Shown piece after piece: positions 1 through 7,844 of a DNA stretch of 41,993 nt (within the stretch, counting starts at the first letter, position 1; each line of letters opens with the position of its first letter). The notes under the pieces were generated by a model. It was given only the letters and a program-made list of their open reading frames with translations, had not been told where the DNA came from and made no database searches. Source of the stretch: Herbaspirillum frisingense (GTDB lineage Bacteria > Pseudomonadota > Gammaproteobacteria > Burkholderiales > Burkholderiaceae_D); NCBI GenBank assembly GCA_009914615.1, contig WNDX01000018.1, positions 1 through 41,993 of the forward strand. Direction: 5' to 3'. Both the position numbers and the translations under genes were made by a program.

Positions 1-39
1 GCCTACTTCGACCGGCTTGGGGTACCTCGGCTCTGTTGA
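1..39 (+). CDS. ltrA: Group II intron reverse transcriptase/maturase, last codons (fragment)
   Basis: The first frame reads AYFDRLGVPRLC and then stops with TGA at 37-39, about 15 nt before domain V. Group II intron-encoded proteins sit in domain IV and commonly end shortly before domain V, so this is probably the C-terminus of the intron's own protein. Twelve codons are too few to prove homology. The call rests on position and on the well-supported intron structure that follows. Confidence 0.4.
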   Translation, partial: AYFDRLGVPRLC

Positions 40-127
40 CCTCAACGACTCGAACCGCCCGGTGCGGACCCGCACGCCGGGTGGTGTGGGAGGGGATCGG
101 CCAGGTTCTGGCCGCCCCTATCCCGAT
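1..127 (+). mobile_element. Group II intron, 3' end (domains V and VI)
   Basis: Only the 3' end of the intron lies in the window. Domain V is a textbook hairpin: 54-62 pairs with 77-85, a 2-nt bulge lies at 75-76, 63-66 pairs with 71-74, and the tetraloop is 67-70. Domain VI follows: 88-91 pairs with 121-124, 92-95 with 116-119, and 98-104 with 108-114. An unpaired A at 120 lies 7 nt before a terminal AT at 126-127, which is the expected spacing for the branch-point adenosine. The intron is on the plus strand, antisense to the kinase gene it interrupts. Its catalytic core and most of its reverse transcriptase lie left of the window. The class cannot be assigned from this fragment. Confidence 0.85.
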
Positions 128-1018
128 CTGGCGCGAAGGGATGGGCTCGACCGCGCCGTAGCCGGTGGTCGAAAGCGCGGCCGCCACGTTGGCGTAGCGT
201 GCCGCGGCGAAGGGATCACGGCCCGCCACCAGTTCGGCCACGAAGGCGCCGCCGAAGCAGTCGCCGGCGCCGGTCGCATCCAGCGCCTCGACCGGGTAGG
301 GCGCGACCATGCGGCGCTCCTCCGGCGTGGCGACGTAGCAGCCTTCCTTGCCCAGCTTGAAGGCGACCAGCTTGACGCCATAGGCGAGCAACTGATCGAC
401 GATGGCGTCGCGGTCTTCCAGACCGGTCAGCATGGAGACGTCTTCCCAGCTCGGCAGGCAGATGTCGCACAGCTTGAAGGCTTCCACCATCTTTTCGCGG
501 GCCCGTTCCAGCGGCCACAGGCGCAGGCGCAGATTGGTGTCCAGCGAAGTCAGCACGCCGTGCTTGCGGGCATGCGCCATCGCTGCCAGGCCAGCGTCGC
601 AGGCGCTTTCGCTGATCGCCAGGCTGATGCCCGACAGGTGCAGCACGCGGGCCGCGGCGATGGCCTCCAGCGGCAACTGTTGCGGCGTGTAGCGGCTGGC
701 GGCCGAGCCGGCGCGCAGGTAGTGGAAATGGTGGCCGGCATCGTCGTGGGTGACGAAGTAGATGCCGGTCGAGACGCCCTTGGCTACGCCGACGTGCTCG
801 ACACCCACGTGTTCCGCCTGCCACAAGTCCAGCAGGTTCTTGCCGAAATGGTCGTCGCCCACCGCGCTCAGGTAGGCGGCGTCGGCGCCCTGGCGCGCGG
901 CGGCGATGGCGAAGTTGGAGGTGTCGCCGCCGAAGCCTTCCAGATAATTGCGCGGGGCGGTGATGCTCTGGTTGAACTCCACCATGGCTTCGCCGTAGGC
1001 GAGGATATTGTTGCTCAT
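1..1018 (-). CDS. PfkB-family sugar kinase (KDG kinase-like), C-terminus disrupted by intron
   Basis: This is a ribokinase/PfkB-fold carbohydrate kinase, which phosphorylates a sugar or sugar acid with ATP. The protein starts MSNNILAYGEAM at 1018. It shows the glycine-rich N-terminal GGDTSNFA region and, near residue 247, the DATGAGDCF signature whose aspartate is the catalytic base. About 297 codons (1018-128) match the family, whose members are usually near 310 residues. At 127 the gene runs into an antisense group II intron and loses its natural last residues. The frame stays open through the intron to the window edge, so the natural stop is not seen. It lies 47 nt after the deaminase gene and is probably cotranscribed with it. 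2-Dehydro-3-deoxygluconate kinase is the closest familiar type, but the substrate is unproven. Confidence 0.8.
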   Translation of the reverse strand, partial: MSNNILAYGEAMVEFNQSITAPRNYLEGFGGDTSNFAIAAARQGADAAYLSAVGDDHFGKNLLDLWQAEHVGVEHVGVAKGVSTGIYFVTHDDAGHHFHYLRAGSAASRYTPQQLPLEAIAAARVLHLSGISLAISESACDAGLAAMAHARKHGVLTSLDTNLRLRLWPLERAREKMVEAFKLCDICLPSWEDVSMLTGLEDRDAIVDQLLAYGVKLVAFKLGKEGCYVATPEERRMVAPYPVEALDATGAGDCFGGAFVAELVAGRDPFAAARYANVAAALSTTGYGAVEPIPSRQIGIGAARTWPIPSHTTRRAGPHRAVRVVEVNRAEVPQAGRSR

Positions 1019-1065
1019 GTTCGTTGCTTTGCAGGGAATGTGTTGGTCGCGTGCCGCGTCAGCGT

Positions 1066-2358
1066 TCAGAAGAAGGTCTGGACGATGTCGATGACATCGA
1101 ACTTGCCATCCACCACCGCCAGGTGACGCCACTTGTCGAAGGTCAGGCAAGGGTGCGAGATGTCGAAGGCGATCATGTCGCCGACCTTGATATCGTCGCC
1201 GGCGGCGATCTTCAGGTAGGCGTGCTGATCCATCATGCCGGTCACTTCCCAGTGCGCCGGCGTGGCCTGCGGCTGCGCGTCGCTGCCCGGACGGAAGCGC
1301 GCCACCGGCAACGGCAGGCCGGCATCGAAGGCGGCGTCGCGCTTGCCCAGCGCGATGATGGCCTTGTCGGTTTCGGGGATCGACTGCACGTAAGCCCACA
1401 ACTGCAGCGCCGGCTGCAACTGGCTGCGCATGCTGTGCGCCACCGGGTTGCGGACCTGGATCTGCGCCTGCGCGGCGCGGTAGATGCCGACGTCATGGGT
1501 CAGGTAGCAGCCCGGACGCAGCACCACATCCAGCGGCTGGCCGATGTCGGCCTGGGCGAACTCCTCAGCCACCACGTCGTACCAGGCCGAGCCCGCGCCG
1601 GTCAGCACCGCCGGGCCGTGCGCCAGGCGCTTGGCCAGCAGGCCTTGCTGCGTCAGGTCCTTGATACAGGCCACCGCGCGCTGCAGGAAGCGGCGAATGT
1701 CCACCTCTTCCTTGAGCACGCCTTCATAGACTTCCACGCCGGCCAGGGCGATGCTGTCCCAGCGCCGGATGGCGTCCAGCACCGCGGCTTGCTGCGCCGC
1801 GTCGCGCACGCCGGTGCGGCCGCCCGCGGGGCCCAGTTCCAGCAGCACGTTCAGGGTCTGCTTGCGTTCGGCGAAGAAGCGGCCGAGCTGATCGACCAGG
1901 TCGGCCGAATCCACCAGGCAGAAGAATTCGAACGAGGGATCGGCCAGCAGCGCCGAGATGATGGCCATGTTGCGCTTGCCCACCAGCTGGTTGGCCATGA
2001 TCACGCGGCGCACGCCGTGGCGATAACCGGCCAGCGTCTGGTGCGCGGTGGCCAGGGTGATGCCCCAGGCGCCGGTGTCCAGCTGGCGCTTGAAGAGCTT
2101 GGGTGCCATGGTGGTCTTGCCGTGCGGCGCCAGCTTCACCTTGTATTGGCCGACGAAATCCTGCATCCACTTCAGGTTGTGCGCCAGTTTCTCTTCATAG
2201 AGAACCGCGGCGGGCAGGCTGATGTCTTCGTTGAGCAGGTTCCATGTGACGGTGCCCGCCTGTTGCGGCGCCAGCGGGTGCTCCAGCGCGCCCAGGCCCT
2301 TGTTTACAGGGTCGATGATGCCGGTCTCATAAGCAATCTGGTAGTTTGTATCATTCAT
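1066..2358 (-). CDS. PLP-dependent amino acid deaminase, DSD1/D-serine dehydratase-like
   Basis: This 430-residue protein has an alanine-racemase-type N-terminal barrel and a D-serine-dehydratase-like C-terminal domain. Lys81 in PHGKTTMAP is the expected pyridoxal-phosphate lysine. Near the C-terminus His402 and Cys404 (HPCLTFDKW) match the zinc-binding His-x-Cys of eukaryotic-type D-serine dehydratases. Known members deaminate D-serine, D-threonine or related hydroxy amino acids to a 2-oxoacid and ammonia, or cleave them as aldolases. It is first in the leftward unit and diverges from the RpiR regulator gene. An AGGA ribosome-binding site precedes the ATG. The neighbouring deacylase, RidA and permease support a role in D-amino-acid breakdown. 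The exact substrate is not readable from sequence. Confidence 0.85.
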   Translation of the reverse strand: MNDTNYQIAYETGIIDPVNKGLGALEHPLAPQQAGTVTWNLLNEDISLPAAVLYEEKLAHNLKWMQDFVGQYKVKLAPHGKTTMAPKLFKRQLDTGAWGITLATAHQTLAGYRHGVRRVIMANQLVGKRNMAIISALLADPSFEFFCLVDSADLVDQLGRFFAERKQTLNVLLELGPAGGRTGVRDAAQQAAVLDAIRRWDSIALAGVEVYEGVLKEEVDIRRFLQRAVACIKDLTQQGLLAKRLAHGPAVLTGAGSAWYDVVAEEFAQADIGQPLDVVLRPGCYLTHDVGIYRAAQAQIQVRNPVAHSMRSQLQPALQLWAYVQSIPETDKAIIALGKRDAAFDAGLPLPVARFRPGSDAQPQATPAHWEVTGMMDQHAYLKIAAGDDIKVGDMIAFDISHPCLTFDKWRHLAVVDGKFDVIDIVQTFF

Positions 2359-2404
2359 CGCAATTATTCCTGTAAAAATTGGATTGACGTAATAATACCC
2401 TTGA

Positions 2405-2434
2405 ATTTACTATGTTTGCGCTGTGTTAGTAAAT
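2405..2434. promoter_or_regulatory. Inverted repeat, candidate RpiR operator
   Basis: ATTTACTA at 2405-2412 and TAGTAAAT at 2427-2434 form a perfect 8-bp inverted repeat with a 14-bp spacer. It lies between the divergent deaminase and RpiR genes, in an AT-rich stretch unlike its surroundings. A possible leftward -10 (TATTAT, reverse strand, 2392-2397) would put the repeat over the -35 region of the deaminase promoter. RpiR-family dimers bind inverted repeats. The assignment to this regulator is inference. Confidence 0.5.
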
Positions 2435-2641
2435 AACATAAATTATTTAGGGGAAACCTTTCCGACGCCTTGAAGCGGTCATCGCGGCGGCACGGAAGGC
2501 ATGCCCGGCGAGCCCCAGGGCTCGTACTGCACGGCAGCGGCGGGCAAGGCGAACACTTCGATCGCCGGCCCCTCCAAAAGCTCCGGCGCTGCGCCGGAGA
2601 ACCGATCAATCGCATCGTCAGGCAAGGTTCGACCCTCTCTC

Positions 2642-3526
2642 ATGGCGCAGACCCTGGACATCGTCTCCCGCATCACCGAGCGCAGCAGCACGCTGCGCCT
2701 GGCCGAACAGAAGGTGGCCGAGGCCATCCTGGGCGACCTGTCGTCGGCCGCCAGCGCCAGCATCGGCGAACTGGCCGCCAAGGCCGGGGTGTCGGTAGCC
2801 AGCGTGACCCGCTTCGCCAAGGCCATGGGCTGTCGCGACGTGCGCGAATTCAAGTTCCTGCTGGCGCAGGCGGTGGCGGTGGGGCAGCGCTTCTTCGACG
2901 GTGCCAAGACCGTGCCTTCCGAGCAGCCGCCGGAACTGGCCGACCTGGTCTACAACGATATCCACGCCGTGCTGGAGCTCAACCGCGCCATGCTCAACCC
3001 CGACATGCTGGTGGCCGCGGCCACGCTGTTGCTGGGCGCGCGTATGATCTACTGCTTCGGCATGGGCGGCGGCTCGACCATGATGTCTGACGAGGCGCGC
3101 TATCGCCTGGTGCGTCTGGGCCGCCCGGTGGCGACCTACCACGACGCCATCCTGCAAAAGATGGTGACCGCCACGCTCGACAAGGACGACGTGCTGCTGG
3201 TGTTTTCCGCCACCGGCAACGTGCCCGAGCTGCTGGCCAACTGCGAGGTGGCGCGCGAATACGGCGTCAAGGTGATCGCCATCACCGCGCTGGGCTCGCC
3301 GCTGGCCGGGATGGCCGACGTGCTGCTGCCCATCAAGACGCTGGAAACCGATCTGATTTTCAAACCGTCCTCATCACGCTACGCGATGATGGTGACGCTC
3401 GACATGCTGGTGCTGGAACTGGCCTTGCTGCAGAAGGAAAGCAGCCAGGAACGCCTGCGCCGGCTGAAATACGTGCTCGACACGCATCGCGGCGGCGGCG
3501 ATCGCCACCAGCCGCTGGGAGATTGA
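2642..3526 (+). CDS. MurR/RpiR family transcriptional regulator
   Basis: This 294-residue regulator has an N-terminal RpiR helix-turn-helix (about residues 36-62, with SIGELAAKAGVSVASVTRFAK). A C-terminal SIS domain (about 110-250) has a glycine/serine-rich effector pocket, CFGMGGGST, and the motif VFSATGN. RpiR proteins usually sense phosphosugars through the SIS domain. The start at 2642 is chosen because family homology begins there. The frame is open upstream to 2501, but that stretch does not look like protein, and the Shine-Dalgarno match is poor. The gene heads the rightward operon, and its stop is one base from the deacylase ATG. It probably controls both divergent units. Confidence 0.88.
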   Translation: MAQTLDIVSRITERSSTLRLAEQKVAEAILGDLSSAASASIGELAAKAGVSVASVTRFAKAMGCRDVREFKFLLAQAVAVGQRFFDGAKTVPSEQPPELADLVYNDIHAVLELNRAMLNPDMLVAAATLLLGARMIYCFGMGGGSTMMSDEARYRLVRLGRPVATYHDAILQKMVTATLDKDDVLLVFSATGNVPELLANCEVAREYGVKVIAITALGSPLAGMADVLLPIKTLETDLIFKPSSSRYAMMVTLDMLVLELALLQKESSQERLRRLKYVLDTHRGGGDRHQPLGD

Positions 3527-3527
3527 C

Positions 3528-5036
3528 ATGACCTTAGCTGATTCCGCAGCCGCCGCCGGCCGCTGCGATACCTTGATCCGCAACGCCCTCGTCATCGACG
3601 GCTCCGGCGCCGAACCGGTGCAGGCCGACGTCGCCGTGCGCGACGGCCGCATCGCCGCCATCGGCCAGTTGTCCGGCTGGCAGGCCGGCGAAGTGATTGA
3701 CGGTAGTGGCCGCGTGCTCTCGCCGGGCTTCATCGACGTGCATACGCACGACGACACCAACGTCATCAGCACCCCGGAGATGTTCCCCAAGCTGTCGCAG
3801 GGGGTGACCACGGTGGTGGTCGGCAACTGCGGCATCAGCGCCGCGCCGGTCTCGCTCAAAGGCGATCCGCCGGATCCGATGAACCTGCTGGGCAAGTCCG
3901 ACGCCTTCCACTATCCGACCTTCGCCAGCTACGTCGATGCGGTCAACGCCGCGCAGCCCGCGATCAACGTGGCGGCGCTGGTCGGCCACACCGCCTTGCG
4001 CAACAACCACATGGATCGCCTGGACCGCGCCGCCAGCGCGCAAGAAATCGCCGGCATGCGCGCGCAGTTGACCGAAGCGCTGGAACATGGCGCGCTGGGC
4101 CTGTCCACCGGCCTGGCCTACGGCAACGCCATCAACGCGCCCACCGAAGAAGTGCTGGCGCTGGCCGAACCGCTGGCCGAGTTTGGCGGCATGTACGCCA
4201 CCCACTTGCGCAGCGAATTCGCCGACATCCTGGAGGCGATGGACGAAGCCTTCCGCATCGGCAAGCATGCGCGCGTGCCGGTGGTGATCTCGCACCTGAA
4301 GTGCGCCGGCGTCGAGAACTGGGGCCGCAGCAGCGAAGTGCTGAAGGCGCTGGAACTGGCCGGCAAGCACCAGCACGTGGGTTGCGACTGCTATCCCTAC
4401 ACCGCCAGCTCCTCCACGCTGGATCTGAAGCAGGTCACCTCCGACTATGACATCCAGGTGACCTGGTCCGAGCCGCACCCGGAGCAGGGCGGCAAGACCC
4501 TGAAGCAGATCGCCGCCGAGTGGCAGGTCGATCTGCACACTGCTGCCGGTCGCCTGATGCCGGCCGGTGCCGTCTATCACTGCATGGCCGACGACGACGT
4601 CAACCGCATCCTGTCGCACCCGGCCACCGTGGTCGGTTCCGACGGCCTGCCTAACGATCCGCTGCCGCATCCGCGTCTGTGGGGCGCCTTCCCGCGCGTG
4701 CTGGGTTATTACAGCCGCGAGCAGAAGCTGTTCTCGATGGCGGCCGCGGTGCGCAAGATGACCGGCCTGTCGGCGCTGCGCTTCGGCCTGCATGAGCGCG
4801 GCTTCGTGCGCGAGGGCTACTGGGCCGACCTGGTGCTGTTCGACGCCGAGACCGTGCGCGACGCCGCCAGCTTCACCGATCCCATGCAGCCGGCGCACGG
4901 CATCGACGCCGTGTGGGTCAACGGCAAGCTGGCCTACAACGGCGCCGGCAAGCAGGCCACCGGCGCGCGCGCCGGTCGCTTCCTGGCGCGCCAACCGCGC
5001 GAAGCGGAGGCCGAACAGGCCTTCGCCGAAGCCTGA
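3528..5036 (+). CDS. N-acyl-D-amino-acid deacylase (D-aminoacylase)
   Basis: This 502-residue amidohydrolase-superfamily enzyme hydrolyses N-acyl-D-amino acids to a D-amino acid and a carboxylate. The metal motif HTH is at residues 72-74, in FIDVHTHDD. Cys101 in VVVGNCGIS corresponds to the metal-binding cysteine of known D-aminoacylases. Later conserved segments include THLRSE, ISHLKCAG and VGSDGLPND. The C-terminal GYWADLVLFD segment is the small beta-domain typical of the family. The gene begins one base after the regulator stop, so the two are translationally close. With the neighbouring deaminase it would feed free D-amino acids into catabolism. Acyl and amino acid specificity cannot be told. 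Confidence 0.93.
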   Translation: MTLADSAAAAGRCDTLIRNALVIDGSGAEPVQADVAVRDGRIAAIGQLSGWQAGEVIDGSGRVLSPGFIDVHTHDDTNVISTPEMFPKLSQGVTTVVVGNCGISAAPVSLKGDPPDPMNLLGKSDAFHYPTFASYVDAVNAAQPAINVAALVGHTALRNNHMDRLDRAASAQEIAGMRAQLTEALEHGALGLSTGLAYGNAINAPTEEVLALAEPLAEFGGMYATHLRSEFADILEAMDEAFRIGKHARVPVVISHLKCAGVENWGRSSEVLKALELAGKHQHVGCDCYPYTASSSTLDLKQVTSDYDIQVTWSEPHPEQGGKTLKQIAAEWQVDLHTAAGRLMPAGAVYHCMADDDVNRILSHPATVVGSDGLPNDPLPHPRLWGAFPRVLGYYSREQKLFSMAAAVRKMTGLSALRFGLHERGFVREGYWADLVLFDAETVRDAASFTDPMQPAHGIDAVWVNGKLAYNGAGKQATGARAGRFLARQPREAEAEQAFAEA

Positions 5037-5134
5037 AGCGGCGAGCAGAGAATTCGAAAAGCAGGAACCTCAAGCCAATCGAAAACGGAATGTCCCGCCA
5101 CGGGCGCATTCATTTTTTTAGCAAAGGAGCAGTA

Positions 5135-5518
5135 ATGAGCATTCAACGATATGGTGTGGAAGGCGGCAGCGGCACCGGCGGCCAGCATCTCCCGTTCGCG
5201 CGCGCGGTGGCGGCCGATGGCTGGCTGTACGTGTCGGGCCAGGTGGCGATGGTGAACGGCGAAGTGATCGACGGCGGCATCGTGGCCCAGTCGCACCAGG
5301 CCATCCAGAACGTGCTGGCGATCCTCAAGGAAGCCGGCTACGGTCCGGAACATGTGGTGCGCTGTGGCGTCTGGCTGGACGACGCACGCGACTTCCAGTC
5401 CTTCAACAAGGTGTTCAAGGAATACTTCGGCGCCAATCCGCCGGCGCGCGCCTGCGTGGTGTCGAGCATGGTGGTGGATTGCAAGGTCGAGGTTGACTGC
5501 GTGGCGTTCAAGCGCTGA
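5135..5518 (+). CDS. RidA family reactive intermediate/imine deaminase
   Basis: This 127-residue YjgF/YER057c/UK114 protein has Arg105 (NPPARACV) and Glu119 (KVEVDCVAF). These are the substrate-carboxylate-binding and conserved acidic residues of active RidA-type proteins. RidA enzymes hydrolyse enamine/imine intermediates such as 2-aminoacrylate, which PLP-dependent serine/threonine dehydratases release. A good AAAGGAGC ribosome-binding site precedes the ATG at 5135, so the longer open frame upstream is not used. The gene is between the deacylase and the permease, consistent with detoxifying or speeding up the deaminase product. It could belong to a Rid subgroup other than the archetypal RidA. 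Confidence 0.9.
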   Translation: MSIQRYGVEGGSGTGGQHLPFARAVAADGWLYVSGQVAMVNGEVIDGGIVAQSHQAIQNVLAILKEAGYGPEHVVRCGVWLDDARDFQSFNKVFKEYFGANPPARACVVSSMVVDCKVEVDCVAFKR

Positions 5519-5634
5519 TCGGCAATGTACCGAAGGAGGGCGCCGCGGCGCCTTCCACGCAATTGAGTTCATAAAGCGCCGACAGGGGAGCCGTACGTCG
5601 GCCGGTGTTTTTACCTTCCGAAGAGGAGATTCAG

Positions 5635-6987
5635 ATGGAAGCTGTACAGGGAAGTGCGCTGCTGGTGTATGCGCTGGTGGCGGTGATCGCACTGATCGTG
5701 CTGATCGCCAAATTCAAGATGAACCCGTTCATCGTGCTGATCGTGGTGTCGCTGGTGCTGGGCCTGGCCGTCGGCATGCCGATGGGTAATATCGTCAAGG
5801 CATTCGAAACCGGGGTCGGCGGCGCGCTGGGACACATCGCGCTGGTGGTCGGCCTGGGGACCATGCTGGGCAAGATGATGGCCGAGTCGGGCGGCGCCGA
5901 GCGCATCGCCAATACGATGATCAAGGCCTTCGGCGAGAAGAACGTGCACTGGGCGATGATGGTCGTGGCCTTCATCGTCGGCCTGCCGGTGTTCTTCGAA
6001 GTGGGCTTCGTGCTGCTGGTGCCGATCGCCTTCAACGTGGCCAAGCGCACCGGCACCAACATGGTGCTGGTGGGCATTCCCATGGTGGCCGGCCTGTCGG
6101 TGGTGCACGGCCTGATCCCGCCGCACCCGGCGGCGCTGCTGGCGGTGACCGCCTATAGCGCCGATATCGGCCGCACCATCCTGTACGCGCTGATCGTCGG
6201 CATTCCGACCGCGATCATCGCCGGCCCGATCTTCGGCAAGCTGATCTCCAAGGTGGTGATCCCCAATCCGGACAATCCGCTGATCTCGCAGTTCGTCGAT
6301 GACAGCAAGAAGGATCGCCAACTGCCGGGCTTCGGCATCACCCTGTTCACCATCCTGCTGCCGGTGGCGCTGATGCTGATCGGTAGCTGGGCCGACCTGT
6401 TCTTCACGCCCAAGACCTTCGCCAACGATTTCCTGCGCCTGATCGGCAACTCCGTGATCGCGCTGCTGATCGCCACCCTGGTCAGCTTCTGGACCTTCGG
6501 CCGTGCACGCGGTTTCGGCGCCGACCAGATCTTGAAGTTCACCAACGAGTGCCTGGCGCCGATCGCCAGCATTACCCTGGTGGTGGGCGCGGGCGCCGGC
6601 TTCGGTCGTATCCTGATGGACGGCGGCGTGTCCAAGGCCATCGTCGGCATCGCCACTGACGCGCATCTGTCGCCGCTGCTGCTGGGCTGGTTCGTCGCCG
6701 CCCTGATCCGCGTGGCCACCGGTTCGGCCACCGTGGTGATGACCACCGCCTGCGGCATCGTGGCGCCCATCGTGTCCTCGGTCGGCGGCACCCGTCCGGA
6801 GCTGATGGTGCTGGCCACCGGCGCCGGTTCGCTGATCCTGTCGCACGTCAACGACGGCGGTTTCTGGCTGGTCAAGGAATACTTCAACATGACCGTGCCG
6901 CAAACCTTCAAGACCTGGACCGTGATGGAAACCCTGGTTTCCGTGGTGGCGCTGCTGTTCACGCTGGCTCTGGCGACCGTGGTCTGA
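5635..6987 (+). CDS. GntP family permease, possibly a D-serine-type (DsdX-like) transporter
   Basis: This 450-residue inner-membrane symporter has about a dozen hydrophobic segments and GntP family hallmarks such as GLPVFFEVGFVLLVPI and HGLIPPHPAAL. The family includes gluconate importers (GntT, GntP) and the E. coli D-serine permease DsdX. The genomic setting of deacylase, RidA and D-amino-acid deaminase favours a D-amino acid or hydroxy-acid substrate, though the kinase partner keeps a sugar acid possible. The start at 5635 follows GAAGAGGAG, a strong ribosome-binding site. An in-frame start at 5605 is rejected because it would place that site inside the gene. It is the last gene of the operon and is followed by a strong terminator. 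Confidence 0.9.
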   Translation: MEAVQGSALLVYALVAVIALIVLIAKFKMNPFIVLIVVSLVLGLAVGMPMGNIVKAFETGVGGALGHIALVVGLGTMLGKMMAESGGAERIANTMIKAFGEKNVHWAMMVVAFIVGLPVFFEVGFVLLVPIAFNVAKRTGTNMVLVGIPMVAGLSVVHGLIPPHPAALLAVTAYSADIGRTILYALIVGIPTAIIAGPIFGKLISKVVIPNPDNPLISQFVDDSKKDRQLPGFGITLFTILLPVALMLIGSWADLFFTPKTFANDFLRLIGNSVIALLIATLVSFWTFGRARGFGADQILKFTNECLAPIASITLVVGAGAGFGRILMDGGVSKAIVGIATDAHLSPLLLGWFVAALIRVATGSATVVMTTACGIVAPIVSSVGGTRPELMVLATGAGSLILSHVNDGGFWLVKEYFNMTVPQTFKTWTVMETLVSVVALLFTLALATVV

Positions 6988-7004
6988 TCGCGTCGTCCGC
7001 ATGA

Positions 7005-7038
7005 AAAAAGCCGCCCGGTGCGAACCGGGCGGCTTTTT
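7005..7038. terminator. Bidirectional intrinsic terminator
   Basis: A perfect 14-bp stem pairs 7005-7018 with 7025-7038 around a 6-nt loop. It has a GC-rich core flanked by A and T runs, so it can stop transcription from either side. It separates the permease gene from the convergent lipoprotein gene. Confidence 0.93.
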
Positions 7039-7076
7039 GCTTTTCAAGGCCGCGCCAGACGGTGCGGCCGATGCAT

Positions 7077-7598
7077 TCAGAAGCGGAAGCGCGAATCGTC
7101 GAAGCGCGGATCGGGGCCGTTCTCCACCTTCTGCACGACGCCGTTGTCATCGAAATACACCGTCATCTCGGAATTCCACACGCCGCTCTCCTTGTAGCCG
7201 TAGTTCCAGGCCTCGAAGGGAATGCGCGCATAACGGGTGATTTCGGTGGGGCGGCCGACGCGGCGCAGCACGTCTGCCTTGGTGTCCTGCTTGACGCGGA
7301 TGGCGCGGAAGTTCTCGCTCGTCCAGACTTGCTCGTAGGAAATCAGGCGATGGTCGGGGCCGACGCGCGCCATGTACTGGTATTGGCCGAAGGCGCCGGC
7401 GGCATATTCGAACAGTCGGGTATTGCCGTCCTGATAAACATTGGTCGGCGGGCCGAGGCGGGCCAGCACGTTTTCCTCCACCTCGCCGGGCTGCACCGGC
7501 GGCTGGAACAGGGAGGCGCAGCCGGATAGGGCGGCTGCAGCCAGTGCGGTCGCCAACATCAGGCGGGTGCGGCTGGACAGGGAAGGGCGGGAGATCAT
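7077..7598 (-). CDS. Putative lipoprotein with SmpA/OmlA-like fold
   Basis: This 173-residue protein has a lipoprotein signal: basic N-terminus, hydrophobic stretch, then a lipobox LSGC with Cys27 as the acylation site. The mature part contains two similar segments built around RLGPPTNVYQDG and RVGRPTEITRYA. These resemble the repeats of SmpA/OmlA (BamE-like) outer-membrane lipoproteins. It is probably in the outer membrane, facing the periplasm. The ATG at 7598 is chosen, with AGGA upstream. An in-frame TTG at 7625 is less likely because it would extend the signal region unusually. It stands alone, convergent with the permease and divergent from rpsO. The function is unknown. Confidence 0.8.
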   Translation of the reverse strand: MISRPSLSSRTRLMLATALAAAALSGCASLFQPPVQPGEVEENVLARLGPPTNVYQDGNTRLFEYAAGAFGQYQYMARVGPDHRLISYEQVWTSENFRAIRVKQDTKADVLRRVGRPTEITRYARIPFEAWNYGYKESGVWNSEMTVYFDDNGVVQKVENGPDPRFDDSRFRF

Positions 7599-7717
7599 CG
7601 ATCGTTTTTCCTGGAAATGTTGCAATTCGCTAATTATTGTCGCGCATCGGGTCCGGTGTCGATAGCCGGGCGGTTCCGGCCCCTCCTTGGGAGGGACGTG
7701 CGCTTGTCTCTAAGTAT

Positions 7718-7745
7718 TTGAATAAACGGGATTTTGCTATATACT
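7718..7745 (+). promoter_or_regulatory. Sigma-70 promoter for rpsO
   Basis: TTGAAT (7718-7723) and TATACT (7740-7745) are spaced by 16 nt in an AT-rich patch. Transcription would start near 7752 and give an rpsO leader of about 90 nt. Confidence 0.6.
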
Positions 7746-7844
7746 TTCGCGTCTGGTCATTTTGACCGGATTTCAATTTTTTGTTCACGGTATGCAGGGC
7801 ACCGGTTTCGACGCTCCGCACACCGCTTGTGAAAGGTAAATAGC

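Noticed and set aside
48-90. Possible tRNA T-arm (GGTTCGAGTC on the minus strand)
   Set aside because: The flanking bases do not pair as a T stem and no acceptor or anticodon arm follows. The region is explained by group II intron domain V.
1024-2436. 470-codon open frame on the plus strand opposite the deaminase
   Set aside because: It is a GC-driven antisense shadow of the deaminase gene, rich in Arg, His, Gln and Gly, with no recognisable domain. The opposite strand has PLP and zinc motifs.
5611-7047. 478-codon antisense frame rich in His, Gln and Asp over the permease gene
   Set aside because: The composition is what hydrophobic codons give when read in reverse. It is not evidence of a His-rich metal protein.
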